Source: Amblyomma americanum
Taxonomy: Eukaryota > Arthropoda > Arachnida > Ixodida > Ixodidae
Direction of reading: 5' to 3'
Length of the DNA stretch: 64,000 nucleotides
Assembly (NCBI RefSeq): GCF_052857255.1
Contig: NC_135500.1
Coordinates: 48,262,272 to 48,326,271 of the forward strand
Part shown: in pieces, positions 11,105-21,025 of the stretch
Numbering within the stretch: position 1 is the stretch's first letter
Layout of the letters: each line of letters opens with the position of its first letter
Translations under genes and position numbers: made by a program
The notes under the pieces: model-generated
Database searches by the model: none
What the model was told of the DNA's origin: nothing
Seen by the model: only the letters and a program-made list of their open reading frames with translations

Positions 11105-13485
11105 ATGAATACAATCAGTATATCAGTAACCACCCTCGCACATTACTATAATGAAGCGTGCAGTACCGGCATTCTCCCGCAAGAAAGCGCCACTCTGACA
11201 TCTACCTAATTCCTAAACTAGGAAAGCCTCTGGCTCTCCAGAACCTTCGTCTTATCTCTCTGACTTTGTGTATTGGAAAACTGATGGAACACATCGTGTT
11301 CAACCGGCTCCACCCACACTTAGAAACAAACAGCTTCTTCCTTGTCCCCATTTTCTGTTTCCGGCCGCATCTCTTGACCGGAAGACATGCACCTTCAGCT
11401 GAAAAAGGAAGAGATAAACTTTCCTTGTAGGATCCAGACCTGTGTTGTGCTGGCCTTACACCAGAAGGGGTCCTTCCACAACGTGTTGCATTATGCCATC
11501 TTGGCCGCCCTAGCTAGGTCACACTGTGTCCAGCGCACTTACGACTACGTTTGGGAATTCCTCTCATATCGAACCGCTACCCAGGGCGCAGAAGATGTGC
11601 GCTCTAAACTAATCCACCTCCAAGGGCGAGGCACCCCACAGGGCTCGGGGCTGTCGCCCACGTTGTTCAACAGTGCGCTAGCTGGCCTGCCCCAGCTGCT
11701 CTCTAGAATTCCTGATGTGCACCATGCCCTTCACGCCGACAACATCACGATACGGATGACGATAGGCTCGGGCGGCCACATCCAAGATACTTCAAGAAGC
11801 CGTATAAGTAACGCGAAACTACGCGTCTGAGAGCGCACTTACGTGCGCATCTTAGAAGCTGGATCTGCTCGTTATCCGCGCGTGCTCGAGGATAACCCAA
11901 GTAGTTGACCGCGATATCGACTTGCACCTCGAAGACACTTCTGTCCCTAGAGTAGACAGACTGCGGGTTCTGGGCCCCTACCTAGTCTAATGGCCGAGCT
12001 ATACCTAAACTGTACAGGTGCTCGAAAAGCAATTTGTGCAGGTGGCACACTTGACCGCCGCATTTCCAGCAGACGCGGGGGGCTCAAGGAAAGTGGCACC
12101 ATGCGAATCGTGCAGGCATTTCTGCTGAGCCGTGTTACGTTCCACTCTCCTTATCAAAGATTCAATCGAAGCGAGCTGAATCGGCTCAATGTCGTAATGC
12201 GATCGGCGGTCAAGACAGCTCTCGGACTGCCCTTGTACATCTCACACACCGCCTGCTCCAGATGAGCCTACACAATACTGCAGAAGAGCTGATGGGAGCA
12301 CAAAGGACTGACCAGCTCACGCGTCTTGGAAACACAAGAATAGGCCGGACCGGTCTGCGCCGACTAAGCTGCCCGGACCCGACCACTCCTTTACAGCAGA
12401 GGTACCACGCCAACCCGCCCATACTCGCAGCTAAGATCAGAGTCCCCCCCGTCCAGAAGAATATGCACCCCGAGCTCCACGCCGGCCGTAAGACAGCCAG
12501 AGTCAAGGCATTCATGCGGCAATACCGCTCTGAGCAAAACTTCCTATATGTCGATGCCGCGAAATACCCGTCCCGCACATACGCTATGGAACTATTGCGG
12601 TTACAAATGCCACTGCCTCAATTCCGATTACGGGCTGCGTTCAAGGCATGAGCTTGAGCACGGTGGCCTAGGAGACTGCCATGGCGGTTGCACTTGCTTG
12701 CATACACCACATGACCACACATGACGAACGCCAAGCTAGTCCGACATACACAATTAAATGCAGATTCACAGGCTGCGTGCTTCGCCTTCGTGAAGGGTAC
12801 TTTATCTCTCTAGGCTGCGCACGCGCTATCGCCAATCAGTACTGCTATATACCCCATCGTGCGCATCGTTTGGACCCCTGGTCATGCCTCCCTTCTCGGC
12901 AACGAGAGCGCCCATGTGCTCGCCCGAGCAGCGACCTTCCGGGCGCTCTCGACTGAAGCCGAGGATGAAGTAGACAAAGATGGCGCCTCCATGGCTCTGC
13001 ACACTTAAACTCACATCGCAGAATATTACCGCACACAGAACACTGCCACTGCATCAAGGCCGAAGCTGTGGCATGGCGTCAACCTCAGAATCACTCGTGT
13101 GCTAATCTTTATCACAAACATTTGTTCTACCCCACCCCCTACCCGGCCAAGTTCCCGAGCAGCCAAGAACACCGACTACACTTTACCATTCAGTTTGGGA
13201 CTGCATAACACCACTCGGCGGCGTCCCGCCCATAACCCTCCCCACCCCTTCCTCTTGGGAAGATACCCTTTCAATCAAGGAGCCGACCGACCTGCGCCAG
13301 CTCATAGAGTGCGCTGAAAAAATAGCGGTGGCAAACGGGCTCATGGACTGGGAGCCCTTTTTGGGACCGCTCTGATGGGCACGAACTCGGAAAGCCAGCG
13401 ACAGCTGCTCTGGCGGGCCTGCAGGATCGCGGCGGCGCATGAAGCCCTGCACTAGGGTCTCCACTCAACAAGACTAGCACGGTAT
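11105..13485 (+). mobile_element. 5'-truncated non-LTR retrotransposon with RT and RNase H
   Basis: The sequence opens inside the RT domain (LRLISLTLCIGKLMEHIVF, HPHLETN, FCFRPHL). It continues with LQGRGTPQGSGLSPTLFN (11625-11680) and a decayed catalytic box HADNITIR near 11730. RT thumb sequence follows at 11990-12650. An RNase H remnant at about 12850-12960 keeps the WTPGHASLLGNESAHVLARA segment. After it comes the C-terminal region (13030-13450) typical of tick RNase H-bearing LINEs (I-like). Many stops and frameshifts make it inactive. It sits between two blocks of the same minisatellite. Confidence 0.85.
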
Positions 13486-13799
13486 AGTTTTCTAACACTT
13501 ACTTCCTTCTCCTCCTCGCGTCGTCTGGCTTGCAGTTTTTCACTATTAACATTATTTTCTATCGTCGAACGCATTGGTTATGACGATAGCAGTCTCTGAC
13601 AGTCATAACTGCTCGATGCGAGCGATGGACAAACTTTAAAAGAAAAATTTTGCTGCATATCGGAAGAATGGATCATTACCTTCAATAGTGCCAATAACAG
13701 TACCTCAGAATTTTCTGATATGCGAAATTTTTGTCCGAGAATGTTGGACATATTCTTAAACTCTCCCCATGCCCTTCTATTTTCACGAAAAACCAACCG
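13486..13799. other. Unassigned stretch
   Basis: About 310 bp between the LINE 3' region and the right minisatellite block. No feature recognised; part of it may be the LINE's 3' untranslated end. Confidence 0.4.
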
Positions 13800-14430
13800 C
13801 CATCCGAGTGACCATGTGTGGCAGGCTTCCTCCGGTTGCGCATTCCTTCGCCCTCGCCTTGCTCTGCCCCTTCCTCTGTGACAATGTTCTGATTGGCTCC
13901 CATGGTAGCTACCGTCTGGTTACATATTCCTCCACTCATGCAATACCCTCCTCCTTTCATGGTAGCCCTCAGCCCTCACCTTCCACGGCAGCCACCTTCC
14001 GGTTGTAGGTTCCTCCACTCGCCATACCCCCTTTCATTCACGGCAACCTTCTGAGTGGGTTCTGTTGCGACCACCCTCTGGTTTTTCTGTCTTACGTTCT
14101 CGCCATATACTCTTCTCATACCGCGGCAACGCCCTCTGGATGCACATTCTTACGCTGGCGCCATATTCACCACAATCAAGGGTAATCACAGTCCAGGTGC
14201 TTCCCGTGGCAGGCACCGTCCAGTTGCGCTTTCCTCCGCTCTCGCCACTTTCCTCCTTCCCTAGTAACCACCCTCCGGACGGCTCACGTGGTAACCACCA
14301 TCCGGTTGCGCATTGCTCCGCTCTCACTCTGCCCGCTTCCTCCCTATTCCATGGTAACCTCTCTCCGTGTGCGAATTACTCCCCTGTGTGGATACCTGCC
14401 TTCTTCCACTATAATCGCCCTGCGGCGACG
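13800..14430. repeat. Degenerate CT-rich minisatellite, right block
   Basis: Phrases shared with the left block include TCCGGTTGCGCATT (about 13829 and 14300), CTCCGCTCTCGCCA, CGTGGCAGGCAC (about 14203; compare 10804) and CCATGGTAAC (about 14350). Units are heavily diverged, so the period is not fixed. The interruption between the two blocks is filled by the LINE at 11105-13485. Confidence 0.7.
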
Positions 14431-14554
14431 ACAGCAATTTTCGTTTTTTAAAGACCACCGCTTTTAATCTTCTACCTGACTTCCGGTGCGGCCCTTTAAA
14501 CCCCCTGTTTCTTTTTGTTGCTTGTTTAACTTTCACAATTATATGGCTTTTACC

Positions 14555-14737
14555 CCATTGACGTGACTAGATCTGTTCGACCACCATTGCGTAGCATACA
14601 TTCCTCTCTGATAGCTCCTCCCCGTCATTTCATTGTATAGGAGCTCGTTCTTGAATAAAAGCTCAGTGGTTAGTCAACCTCGTGCGTGTGAGCGTGTTCC
14701 TTCCGGAGTGCGCCCGTTTGTTGGCTGTCGGTCTCCA
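14555..14737 (+). mobile_element. Probable solo or truncated LTR
   Basis: This region has the composition of a Gypsy-type LTR: a polyadenylation signal AATAAA at about 14654 in GAATAAAAGCTCAGTGG, then GAGCGTGTTCCTTCCGGAGTG and a TGTTGGCTGTCGG segment before the end near 14737. No gag or pol follows it and no partner LTR is seen in the window. The boundaries are approximate and the call rests on resemblance, so a promoter of another kind is possible. Confidence 0.35.
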
Positions 14738-15680
14738 ATATGTCACACCAACTAGCTCAGACACAAGTCCTTCTGTCACTTCTTGCCGTCTTCTCTCATT
14801 GATGTTACATGCGCCATGCAGACATTTCTCTTTTAAAAGACTGAGGCCGTAGAAATAATACTCACACCGTGAAATTTTTATTCGGAGCGGTATCCTAGCT
14901 CTAGACGTCGGCCTATGTGAACAGCAATGTATTTCTTCAATGTGGAACTGATAAGCAGATTTTACATGGAAAACATAAACACGAGCTCTCTGCTATGCTC
15001 ACTGCCGCTCCTATGATACTCACCTAATGTTTCAAGCAAATCAGCCGCGGGTTTTTGTGTTTCAGTTATATAGCATTTTGGCGTCATACGATTACTGCGT
15101 CAGCAAAGCGCATACGTTCGCATAATGATTTCTGCGTAGTGAGTTTTAAAAATGCTAGCACTTATGTTGATGTTGACGGCCTAACACCTCTTTGAAGTTC
15201 AGTCGTCATACAAAACACAGTTGTTTAAATTCACGTCTGTCTTGATTTCCGCGTCGGCAGGTTTAGCTAACAGCACAGTAAAAGGAAGCCCACATGGCGG
15301 CTCTTCATGGGTGCACAATTCCAGTCCTGATTACTTCAGAGGCCCAAGTTCGTGTCTCTACTCTTTCATACAAGACTTATACAACACGTTCTCCATGCCT
15401 CGTATGTGAGGTGGAAACATGAATACTGTACAGACAGAAAAAAGAAAAAGTAATAGCCGTGTCACTGGGTATAACGGCCTATGATTTGAACGCTGTAAGA
15501 GTAAATTGATGAACAGAGCCGCAGTCGCTTGGACAGAAGGTAACCATGTAATTAGACTTGTTGAAAATATGGTCATCCAGATGAACTTACCTGCTCTTGG
15601 CTCGCATATCTGTGCACCGTAATGCTTGTAATGTTCGTATGCTTGTGGACTCAATGGCATTGCGCCCTCGACTGCGTGCG
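14738..15680. other. Unassigned intron-like sequence before terminal exon
   Basis: AT-rich sequence with no supported gene or repeat. The pyrimidine run at 15681-15690 at its right edge is the likely polypyrimidine tract of the acceptor for the exon at 15696. Confidence 0.5.
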
Positions 15681-15695
15681 TTTTTTTTTTCGCAG

Positions 15696-15860
15696 GCTGA
15701 AAGGGCGATGGCGAACGTGCGCAGAGAGAAGTTCTGCTGGCTGCTGTTCGACGTACACCTCAGTGACCTGTCCGGGAAGTGCATTCCCTTGTTTCACCGC
15801 GAAAGAAAACTGGCCGAACACCTAAGTTCAGTTGTCGGCGAAAGCCAACACGACGAGTAA
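15696..15860 (+). CDS. 3' terminal coding exon, unknown protein
   Basis: A strong acceptor (ten T then cgcag) precedes a 54-codon frame that ends in TAA at 15858-15860. The peptide starts AERAMANVRREKFCWLLFDV and ends VGESQHDE. It has no stop and ordinary coding composition. An ATTAAA lies at about 15874 and AATAAA at about 15951, suitable as polyadenylation signals. I do not recognise the family. The exon starts in phase 0, as would be needed after the candidate exon at 281-454. Of the host exons proposed in this window it is the best supported. Confidence 0.6.
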   Translation, partial: AERAMANVRREKFCWLLFDVHLSDLSGKCIPLFHRERKLAEHLSSVVGESQHDE

Positions 15861-15873
15861 TTTTTGTCTATAC

Positions 15874-15958
15874 TTATTAAACTATACAACTTACCGCCTC
15901 TGTATCGTCATTCGACGTGCTTGACCTCAAACACCTCCTGGTTTTGCACGCAATAAAT
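15874..15958 (+). promoter_or_regulatory. Likely polyadenylation signals of terminal exon
   Basis: ATTAAA at about 15874 and AATAAA at about 15951 lie 14 and 91 bp after the stop codon. Either could define the transcript end. Confidence 0.45.
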
Positions 15959-16286
15959 AAGGAAAATATTTTGCGTTTGCACAACGGGTTTTCACTAAAG
16001 CATTAATTACAACGCAGAAGCTAAGACGCAAGCGCCCATATACAAGCATTCAGCCATAAGGGCATGAATGCACATTGTTCGTGTTGGTGAAAACATCAGG
16101 GACAGTGGACCGGCAGACGCATGTGACGCTTAAACAAATAATGCATTCGGTTGACTTACACCCATTAAGAAAAGAACACCTCGGCCGCACAGTAGCAACA
16201 AACGTCCTCCACAGTCGTCGTACAAGAGAATCGCCGCCGATCTCGGCCGTGCTCTATTTCCAGCTAAGAAGTTTCGAGATAGGGCA

Positions 16287-16656
16287 TTTGGTTTGGCTTA
16301 TGGGTGTTTAACGCCGCAAAGGTACTCACACTATGAGGGACACCGTAGTGAAGAACTCCGGAAATTTCGATCACCTGGGGTAGTTTAACGTGCACTGACA
16401 TCGCACAGCACACAAGCATCTATAATTTCGCTTCCATCGAAATACGACTGCCGTAGCCGGGATCGAACCGGCGTCTCTCGGGTCAGCAGCCTGGAGCCAT
16501 AGCCACTTCTGAAAGCCTGTGCGCTAAAAAGACGTTCACAGACGTTAAAGACGTTTCCTGTGAATGTCATTATAGCGCACAGCCTTTCAGAAATGAATAT
16601 GTACCAACTATCCCGTCAGAAAGCCATACCATAGCCACTGAGCCACCGCGGCGGCC
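16287..16656 (-). mobile_element. tRNA-derived SINE carrying a nested 121-bp insert
   Basis: On the minus strand the SINE has the CCGCGGTGGCTCAGTGGCTA head, a GGTTCGATCCC B box and the CCAAACC-type 3' end. The flanks gagatagggca (16276-16286) and gagataaggca (16657-16667) match 10 of 11 and are the likely target duplication. A foreign hairpin element at 16508-16628 interrupts it just inside the tRNA-like head. Removing that insert and one duplication leaves a normal SINE. Confidence 0.9.
16508..16628. mobile_element. Short foldback element with PLE-like tail
   Basis: The insert is bounded by perfect 11-bp copies of ccatagccact (16497-16507 and 16629-16639). It contains an 84-bp hairpin (16508-16591): outer arms 16508-16526 and 16573-16591 pair at 18 of 19 positions, and inner arms 16532-16541 and 16558-16567 pair at 9 of 10. 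A 37-bp single-copy tail (16592-16628) carries atgtaccaactat. The tail resembles the terminus of the 36138-36281 element and a PLE end at about 61320. It has no coding capacity. Confidence 0.8.
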
Positions 16657-17070
16657 GAGATAAGGCAGCAAACGAAGCCGCAGCAATCATGAAAAATGTG
16701 GAGGCAGTTGCGTGTGGCTGCAATCATTCGGCGAACACTTCGGGGTGTATTTCGTTTCGAGTTGTTTCTTTTCCCTTCCATATGGTTTTCTGTCATTAGT
16801 AGTTTCTCCCATCGAAGTAGGACATCCGAACGAGGTCACGCCCTGTGAGGCGCACAACAAACCTTCGGGAGATTTTTGAGTGCGGTACATTGACAGTGGT
16901 GCGTCGACAACGGAGCGCTGCACGTGCCAGCCCAGCGTTCCGCGTGTGCACTTGCGAACAGTGATTGCGAGGCGACGACAACGATGAGCGTGGCGAGCAC
17001 GAGGAGCGGAGAGCTGACGTGTGAAGAAACCGAGGTGTGAAGGGAGACAGCGCAGCGCAGGTCGTGCCAT

Positions 17071-17410
17071 TCAGGCGTGGAGGTGGGATCTGTGGAACGT
17101 TTGGTCCGTGCTTCTGATGACATCCATTGGATCACCGACGCAATTCTCATGCGTCCAATTCAAGCCTGAAGGTGGCAGTCGTCAGACGTTGTGTCCGTGC
17201 CGCCGTGGACCTACCTTGGGTCACCGAAGCAAGGCTCCTGCGTCCCATTCAAGCGTGGAGGTAGCAGCTGATTGACTGTGGGTCTGTGCCCCCGTGGACC
17301 AACCTTGTATCACCGACGCAAGCCTCCTGCGCCCCATTCAAGCGTGCAGGTGGCGGCCGATGCACTGTGGGTCCGCGCTGCCGAGAGGCTTCCTTGGATA
17401 GCCTGCATTA
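17071..17410. repeat. 89-bp tandem repeat, about 3.8 copies
   Basis: The phrase TCAAGCGTGGAGG or a near copy starts at 17071, 17160, 17249 and 17338, giving exact 89-bp spacing. Each unit also carries GTGGGTCCGTGCC, a CCTTGGATCACCGACGCAAG block and a CCTGCGTCCCATTC block. The last unit decays after about 17400. An 89-bp period is not a multiple of three, so it is not an in-frame protein repeat. Confidence 0.85.
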
Positions 17411-17627
17411 AGCCTAAAACGCTTCGTGACGCCGTCGACGGGTCCTGGCTACACTTTTTCTCCTGCTGCCAAGTTCCTGGGGCTGTTGACGGGAATCCAC
17501 CGGCGTCAACCTGTGGTGATCTCCGCTCTTACTACCACTTGGCTCCCTTCCGCAGCTTGCTACTATGCAACGCCAGCGACGCGTTGCGGTTCTTCCACCA
17601 GCGTCCGCCCTGTCTGCAAGCATGTGA

Positions 17628-17812
17628 GCGCACGTTAAAGATCCCCAGGTGTTCGAAATTAATCCGGAGACATCCACTACGCCGCCTCTTTCTCCCTTTC
17701 TTCTTTCACTCCCTCCTTTATCCCGTTCTTATCGCGCGGTTCGGGTGTCCACCGAGATAAGTGAGAGAGTTACTGCGTCATTTCCTTTCCTCAAAATCAA
17801 TTTTCATTTTAA
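17628..17812 (+). mobile_element. 5'-truncated tRNA-SINE, plus strand
   Basis: Starts abruptly at GCACGTTAAAGATCCCCAGG and follows the 3' half of the SINE at 8019-8312 (CCGGAGACATCCACTACG, CTCCTTTATCCC, CGCGGTTCGGGTGTCCACC), ending in CATTTCCTTTCC and a T-rich tail. The tRNA-like head is missing. Confidence 0.85.
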
Positions 17813-17981
17813 TTTCCGCTTCACCTGGGACGCTAAAGTTCCGGTGAACCCTTTCCTTTGACCTGTAGTAGTGTGCGCGCGTTGAGTGCGTTGTTCGCTG
17901 AGTTTTTGGTAATGGATAATGTCTACTTTTATCTTTGAGGTTTACTTTCTTATTGGCTCTTTACCTTTTGTGAAAACAAAA

Positions 17982-18132
17982 TGATAATAATAATAATAAT
18001 TGGTTTTGGGGGAAAGGAAATGGCGCAGTATCTGTCTCATATATCTTTGGACACCTGAACCGCGTCGTAAGGGAAGGGATAAAGGAGGGAGTGAAAGCAG
18101 AAAGGAAGGAAGAGGTGCCGTAGTGGAGGGCT
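17982..18132 (-). mobile_element. SINE 3' half cut by the Gypsy 5' LTR
   Basis: A short (ATA)n tail is followed by the SINE body (TTGGTTTTGGGGGAAAGG, ATCTGTCTCATATATC, AACCGCGTCGTAAGG, GTGCCGTAGTGGAGGGC). The sequence stops exactly where the Gypsy LTR begins at 18133, so the Gypsy element probably inserted into this SINE, although the rest of the SINE was not found beyond 27746. Confidence 0.8.
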
Positions 18133-18253
18133 TGCTTGTAAACCAAACAACTGCGCATGTATCCTGCTCAGACCGCTGACCGCGCGTGTCCTTAAATACA
18201 GCTGCGTTGCTGAATAAAACGTCTTTTCTTCCCTGCTACTCGTCTCGTTTACA
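18133..18253 (+). mobile_element. Gypsy G1, 5' LTR
   Basis: A 121-bp LTR begins TG and ends CA. It shares with the 3' LTR at 27625-27746 the run CCTTAAATACAGCTGCGTTG, the polyadenylation signal in CTGAATAAAACGT and the end CTCGTCTCGTTTACA. A primer-binding site starting TGGTGTCAAAAGTGG follows immediately at 18254. The two LTRs differ at roughly ten or more positions, so the insertion is old. Confidence 0.9.
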
Positions 18254-18395
18254 TGGTGTCAAAAGTGGCGCCGGCAGTCTGTTTCTGCCGAGCAGCAAGC
18301 TGTAGCTTGTGAACGAAGTCGTCACGTTAATGACTGGCGAGTGTCCCGGAGGCCATAGTTTGAGACAGCTGGTCTTTCTGAACACAGCAACAACG

Positions 18396-18970
18396 ATGAG
18401 TTCGACCCCGCTACCTCCGCCAAAGCCTCTCGGCGCTACAGGCGACGTTTTGCACAACTCGACTATCCGGGAATGTGTGTTCGAACTTTTTGCAACCGCG
18501 ACGAAGCTGAAGGTACAATCCCAAGAGATTCAGGCCACTACTTTTTTAACGGCTATCGGCGAAGAGGCAAGGCGCACATTCCATACCATTAAGTTTGAAA
18601 AAGTGGGGGAGGAAAGGATATGACGTTTTTAATCCTGCAGTTTGAAGAGTATTACAAACAGGCCACAAACCTCACGTTCAACGAGTTCTGGTTTGTTTGC
18701 AGGAACCAGAGGCATGGCGAGTCACTCAACGATTGGCTCACGGAGCTCAGGACTCTTTCTTCTTTGACTGCTAGGTGTCGGAGCTGTACGGACGTGTGTC
18801 GCATGGGATCCGCAGTTATTCTACTTTTTCGGCAGTCGTTTTTTTGTCATGGTTCTGAAACCGGTATCGAAAGATCCGCGAAGTCAAGCGGCACCCACGG
18901 ACACTACTTTCGGCTCAGGCATGCGAAGTTTCGGCATTTCGCGGCCCCTTTTCGACGGCGTTAACGCGGG
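18396..18970 (+). pseudogene. Gypsy G1 gag N-terminal part
   Basis: The frame from ATG 18396 reads to a TGA near 18620. Homologous sequence then continues in another frame (KQATNLTFNEFWFVCRNQRH, ESLNDWLTELRTLSS), as in capsid regions of arthropod Gypsy elements. One frameshift and the LINE insertion near 18975 disrupt it. The protein would have formed the particle that packages the element's RNA. Confidence 0.75.
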
Positions 18971-18981
18971 CATTTCCACCC

Positions 18982-20510
18982 ATGGCTAGGCCTAACGCCG
19001 ACACCACGCTGGTCGACATGGATCTCTCTGGTCCCGGAGCACCATATGCGGTTGAAGGAACCACCGGAATTGAAGCCGAACCCTTCGACGGGACTTGTAA
19101 AATGCTTTCCTTGCAAAAGAAATTCGGACGCGAACCGAAGATCGTTAATCAAGCCGCCGCAGGAGATGCCGGAGGGACGCCAGTGCAGCGGCACCTTCCT
19201 GCCCATCAGCGACGCAGCCAACCGCCAGTACTGGGGTTGAGGCAACAAAAAAGAAGGGCACCACATCCTACACAGCAAGCAAAATGAAGCCCCGACCACC
19301 ACCCAAGACGAGAAGGGACATGATTACATGACTGCCGGACGGTGAGTATAAGATCGTATTTCGTCCCCGCTGCCCCGTCAAGCTCACGGACTTCGGTGTG
19401 GCTCAACTATTACACGCTGTTTAACCCCGCATAGAACATTCCGGGACAGGTGGCGGCCTACAACGACGAGCTGCGGATTCACCAGGGAAACAACACATTT
19501 ACCGTAAGCACGCTGGACAAGACGCGTGCCCGAACCTACGCAGCGCTGAAGAGCCTCAGCGTCGGAGAGGAAAAGTACGAGATCAACGCATACGTTCCAC
19601 GCCAGACAACTCAAGGCAAGGAATCGTCTTCAATGCCTCCAGCTACGAAACGGACGAGGAGATTTATGCCGAGTTCCAGAAGCGTAACCGAAACCTCAAC
19701 CTCGTCGGCGGACGCCAGCTGGGCAAATCAAGACATGTTAGTCCCGATAGCAGGGACGCAGCTGCCGAAAGGGATCTGATTCCTGGCATGTGACCTTCGA
19801 CTCTTTCCTTTTCATGACCATGTCGAGGTATGTTATAACTGCCGGAAGACGGGGCATCGCACAGATATGTGCCCGTTACCTCGCCGGAACCTGTGTCGCC
19901 GTTGTGGCGGGAGGCCTCCACCCCCGCCGGAAGGGGCGCAGCCCCTACATACACCACCAAGTGCATCATATGCACCGGGGGCCACACCACCGGTAGCAGA
20001 AACTGAAGGCCCACTTCATCAAGCGCAAGTTTTGGAGTAGCGTTTACACCTATGTGAAGCATGGGACGGATGGTCGAGCAGATGAGCGAGGCAGGTCCAG
20101 ACCCCACAAGCACCAGCCGGAGAACGGGTACAGGAGTCGTTAATCATCCTTCCCGCCTCTGAAATATGATCGTGGACGGTCCTCGTCAAAAGGCCGCATC
20201 CCCTCGAGAAAGAGGAGTTCCAGCTGGGAGAGAAGCCCATCGGTCGACCGCAAGTGGGTGTGGTGGAAACAGGGCCAGGAAATAGCACGTCTTTGTAAGC
20301 AGGTGAGGGAGATGTCTAATACCATTCTAGATCTGCAGTCCTAGATTAAGGAACGCAACAAGCCAAAACAAAAATCGAGCACAAAAGTGGTGGCAGACAT
20401 GCCAGTACAGGCACCAAAAGCGACTAAGAGCGCACCGCCCGCGACAGGAACGCATGTTGACTCCGCGGATGGAACCCAGAAAAAAAATTGGGTGTGGTTT
20501 AGCTCTGGTT
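18982..20510 (+). pseudogene. Non-LTR retrotransposon ORF1 (nucleic-acid-binding)
   Basis: Starts MARPNADTTLVDMDLSGPG and includes QAAAGDAGGTPVQRHLPAHQ. A central region (about 19450-19720) has LRIHQGNNTFTVSTLDKTRA and AYVPRQTT. A double zinc knuckle lies at about 19818-19920 (VCYNCRKTGHRTDMCP then LCRRCGG), with a further Cys-rich piece (CIICTGGHTTGSRN) near 19965. This order is that of tick I-like LINE ORF1 proteins. Several stops and frameshifts break it. It interrupts Gypsy G1 gag on the left. Whether it belongs to the same element as the ORF2 at 21026-24900 is unclear because an unrelated repeat lies between them. Confidence 0.75.
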
Positions 20511-20514
20511 AACC

Positions 20515-20781
20515 CTAGTTAAATTGCGAAAGCTTCGTTTTCGTTTCCTCGGCACGTCGTCTACGCAGGATCTCATTCCGACGCACTCGAGAACTCAAAC
20601 CTGTCTCTTCCGAAGTTGAAGAGTCACTCCGGAACGTGGCACAAATTCTTATAGCCGCATCGTCGTTACGACGCTTCTCGAGTCGTGCGCCGCCTTCTTC
20701 TGCCGTCTCTTGAGCGCGTTGTATCTTCATCGCTTCGTTCTTTCGTTGTTGCCTCTCTTTAGCGCTCTCCATAACGACCAC
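20515..20781 (-). CDS. Arg/Glu-rich STPR-like ORF, copy A
   Basis: An 88-codon minus-strand frame reads [19 protein letters not shown], then RAQETAEEGGARLEKRRNDD, and ends with RVRRNEILRRRRAEET and SQFN. The alternating R/E spacing resembles STPR-type 23-residue DNA-binding repeats; this likeness is my inference. A second copy lies on the plus strand at 30803-31054, and both share flanks beyond the frame (a TACACCGAGGCGAAGCGC-like edge and an AGTTAAATTGCGAAAGCTTC edge). It is therefore a dispersed repeat rather than a unique gene. It sits between LINE ORF1 and ORF2 in opposite orientation. No function can be assigned. Confidence 0.55.
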   Translation of the reverse strand: MVVMESAKERQQRKNEAMKIQRAQETAEEGGARLEKRRNDDAAIRICATFRSDSSTSEETGLSSRVRRNEILRRRRAEETKTKLSQFN

Positions 20782-20927
20782 AATACACCGAGGCGAAGCG
20801 CTTATGTCTATACCGCCCGCGAGGCGACCCCTCCTCTCCCTCTACCCCAGCGGAGTAGATCTGGTGGAGCGAGCGGCGACGGCAGTGGCGTCGACGACGG
20901 CGCCATCTGTTGGAGCGCGGCTGCGGT

Positions 20928-20940
20928 GTTGCTAGGCAAC
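20928..20940. promoter_or_regulatory. X-box-like palindrome
   Basis: GTTGCTAGGCAAC is a 13-bp inverted repeat with the GTTGC/GCAAC arms bound by RFX-family factors in animals. It lies about 85 bp before the probable ORF2 start of the LINE. Binding is inferred only from the motif. Confidence 0.3.
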
Positions 20941-21025
20941 ACCATGGCGTACGGCTGAAGTGCGACCACGCGACGAGCCGAAATGGCTGGCTGGCTGGCG
21001 CAGTGTTGCTTTCGCAACAAAACGC

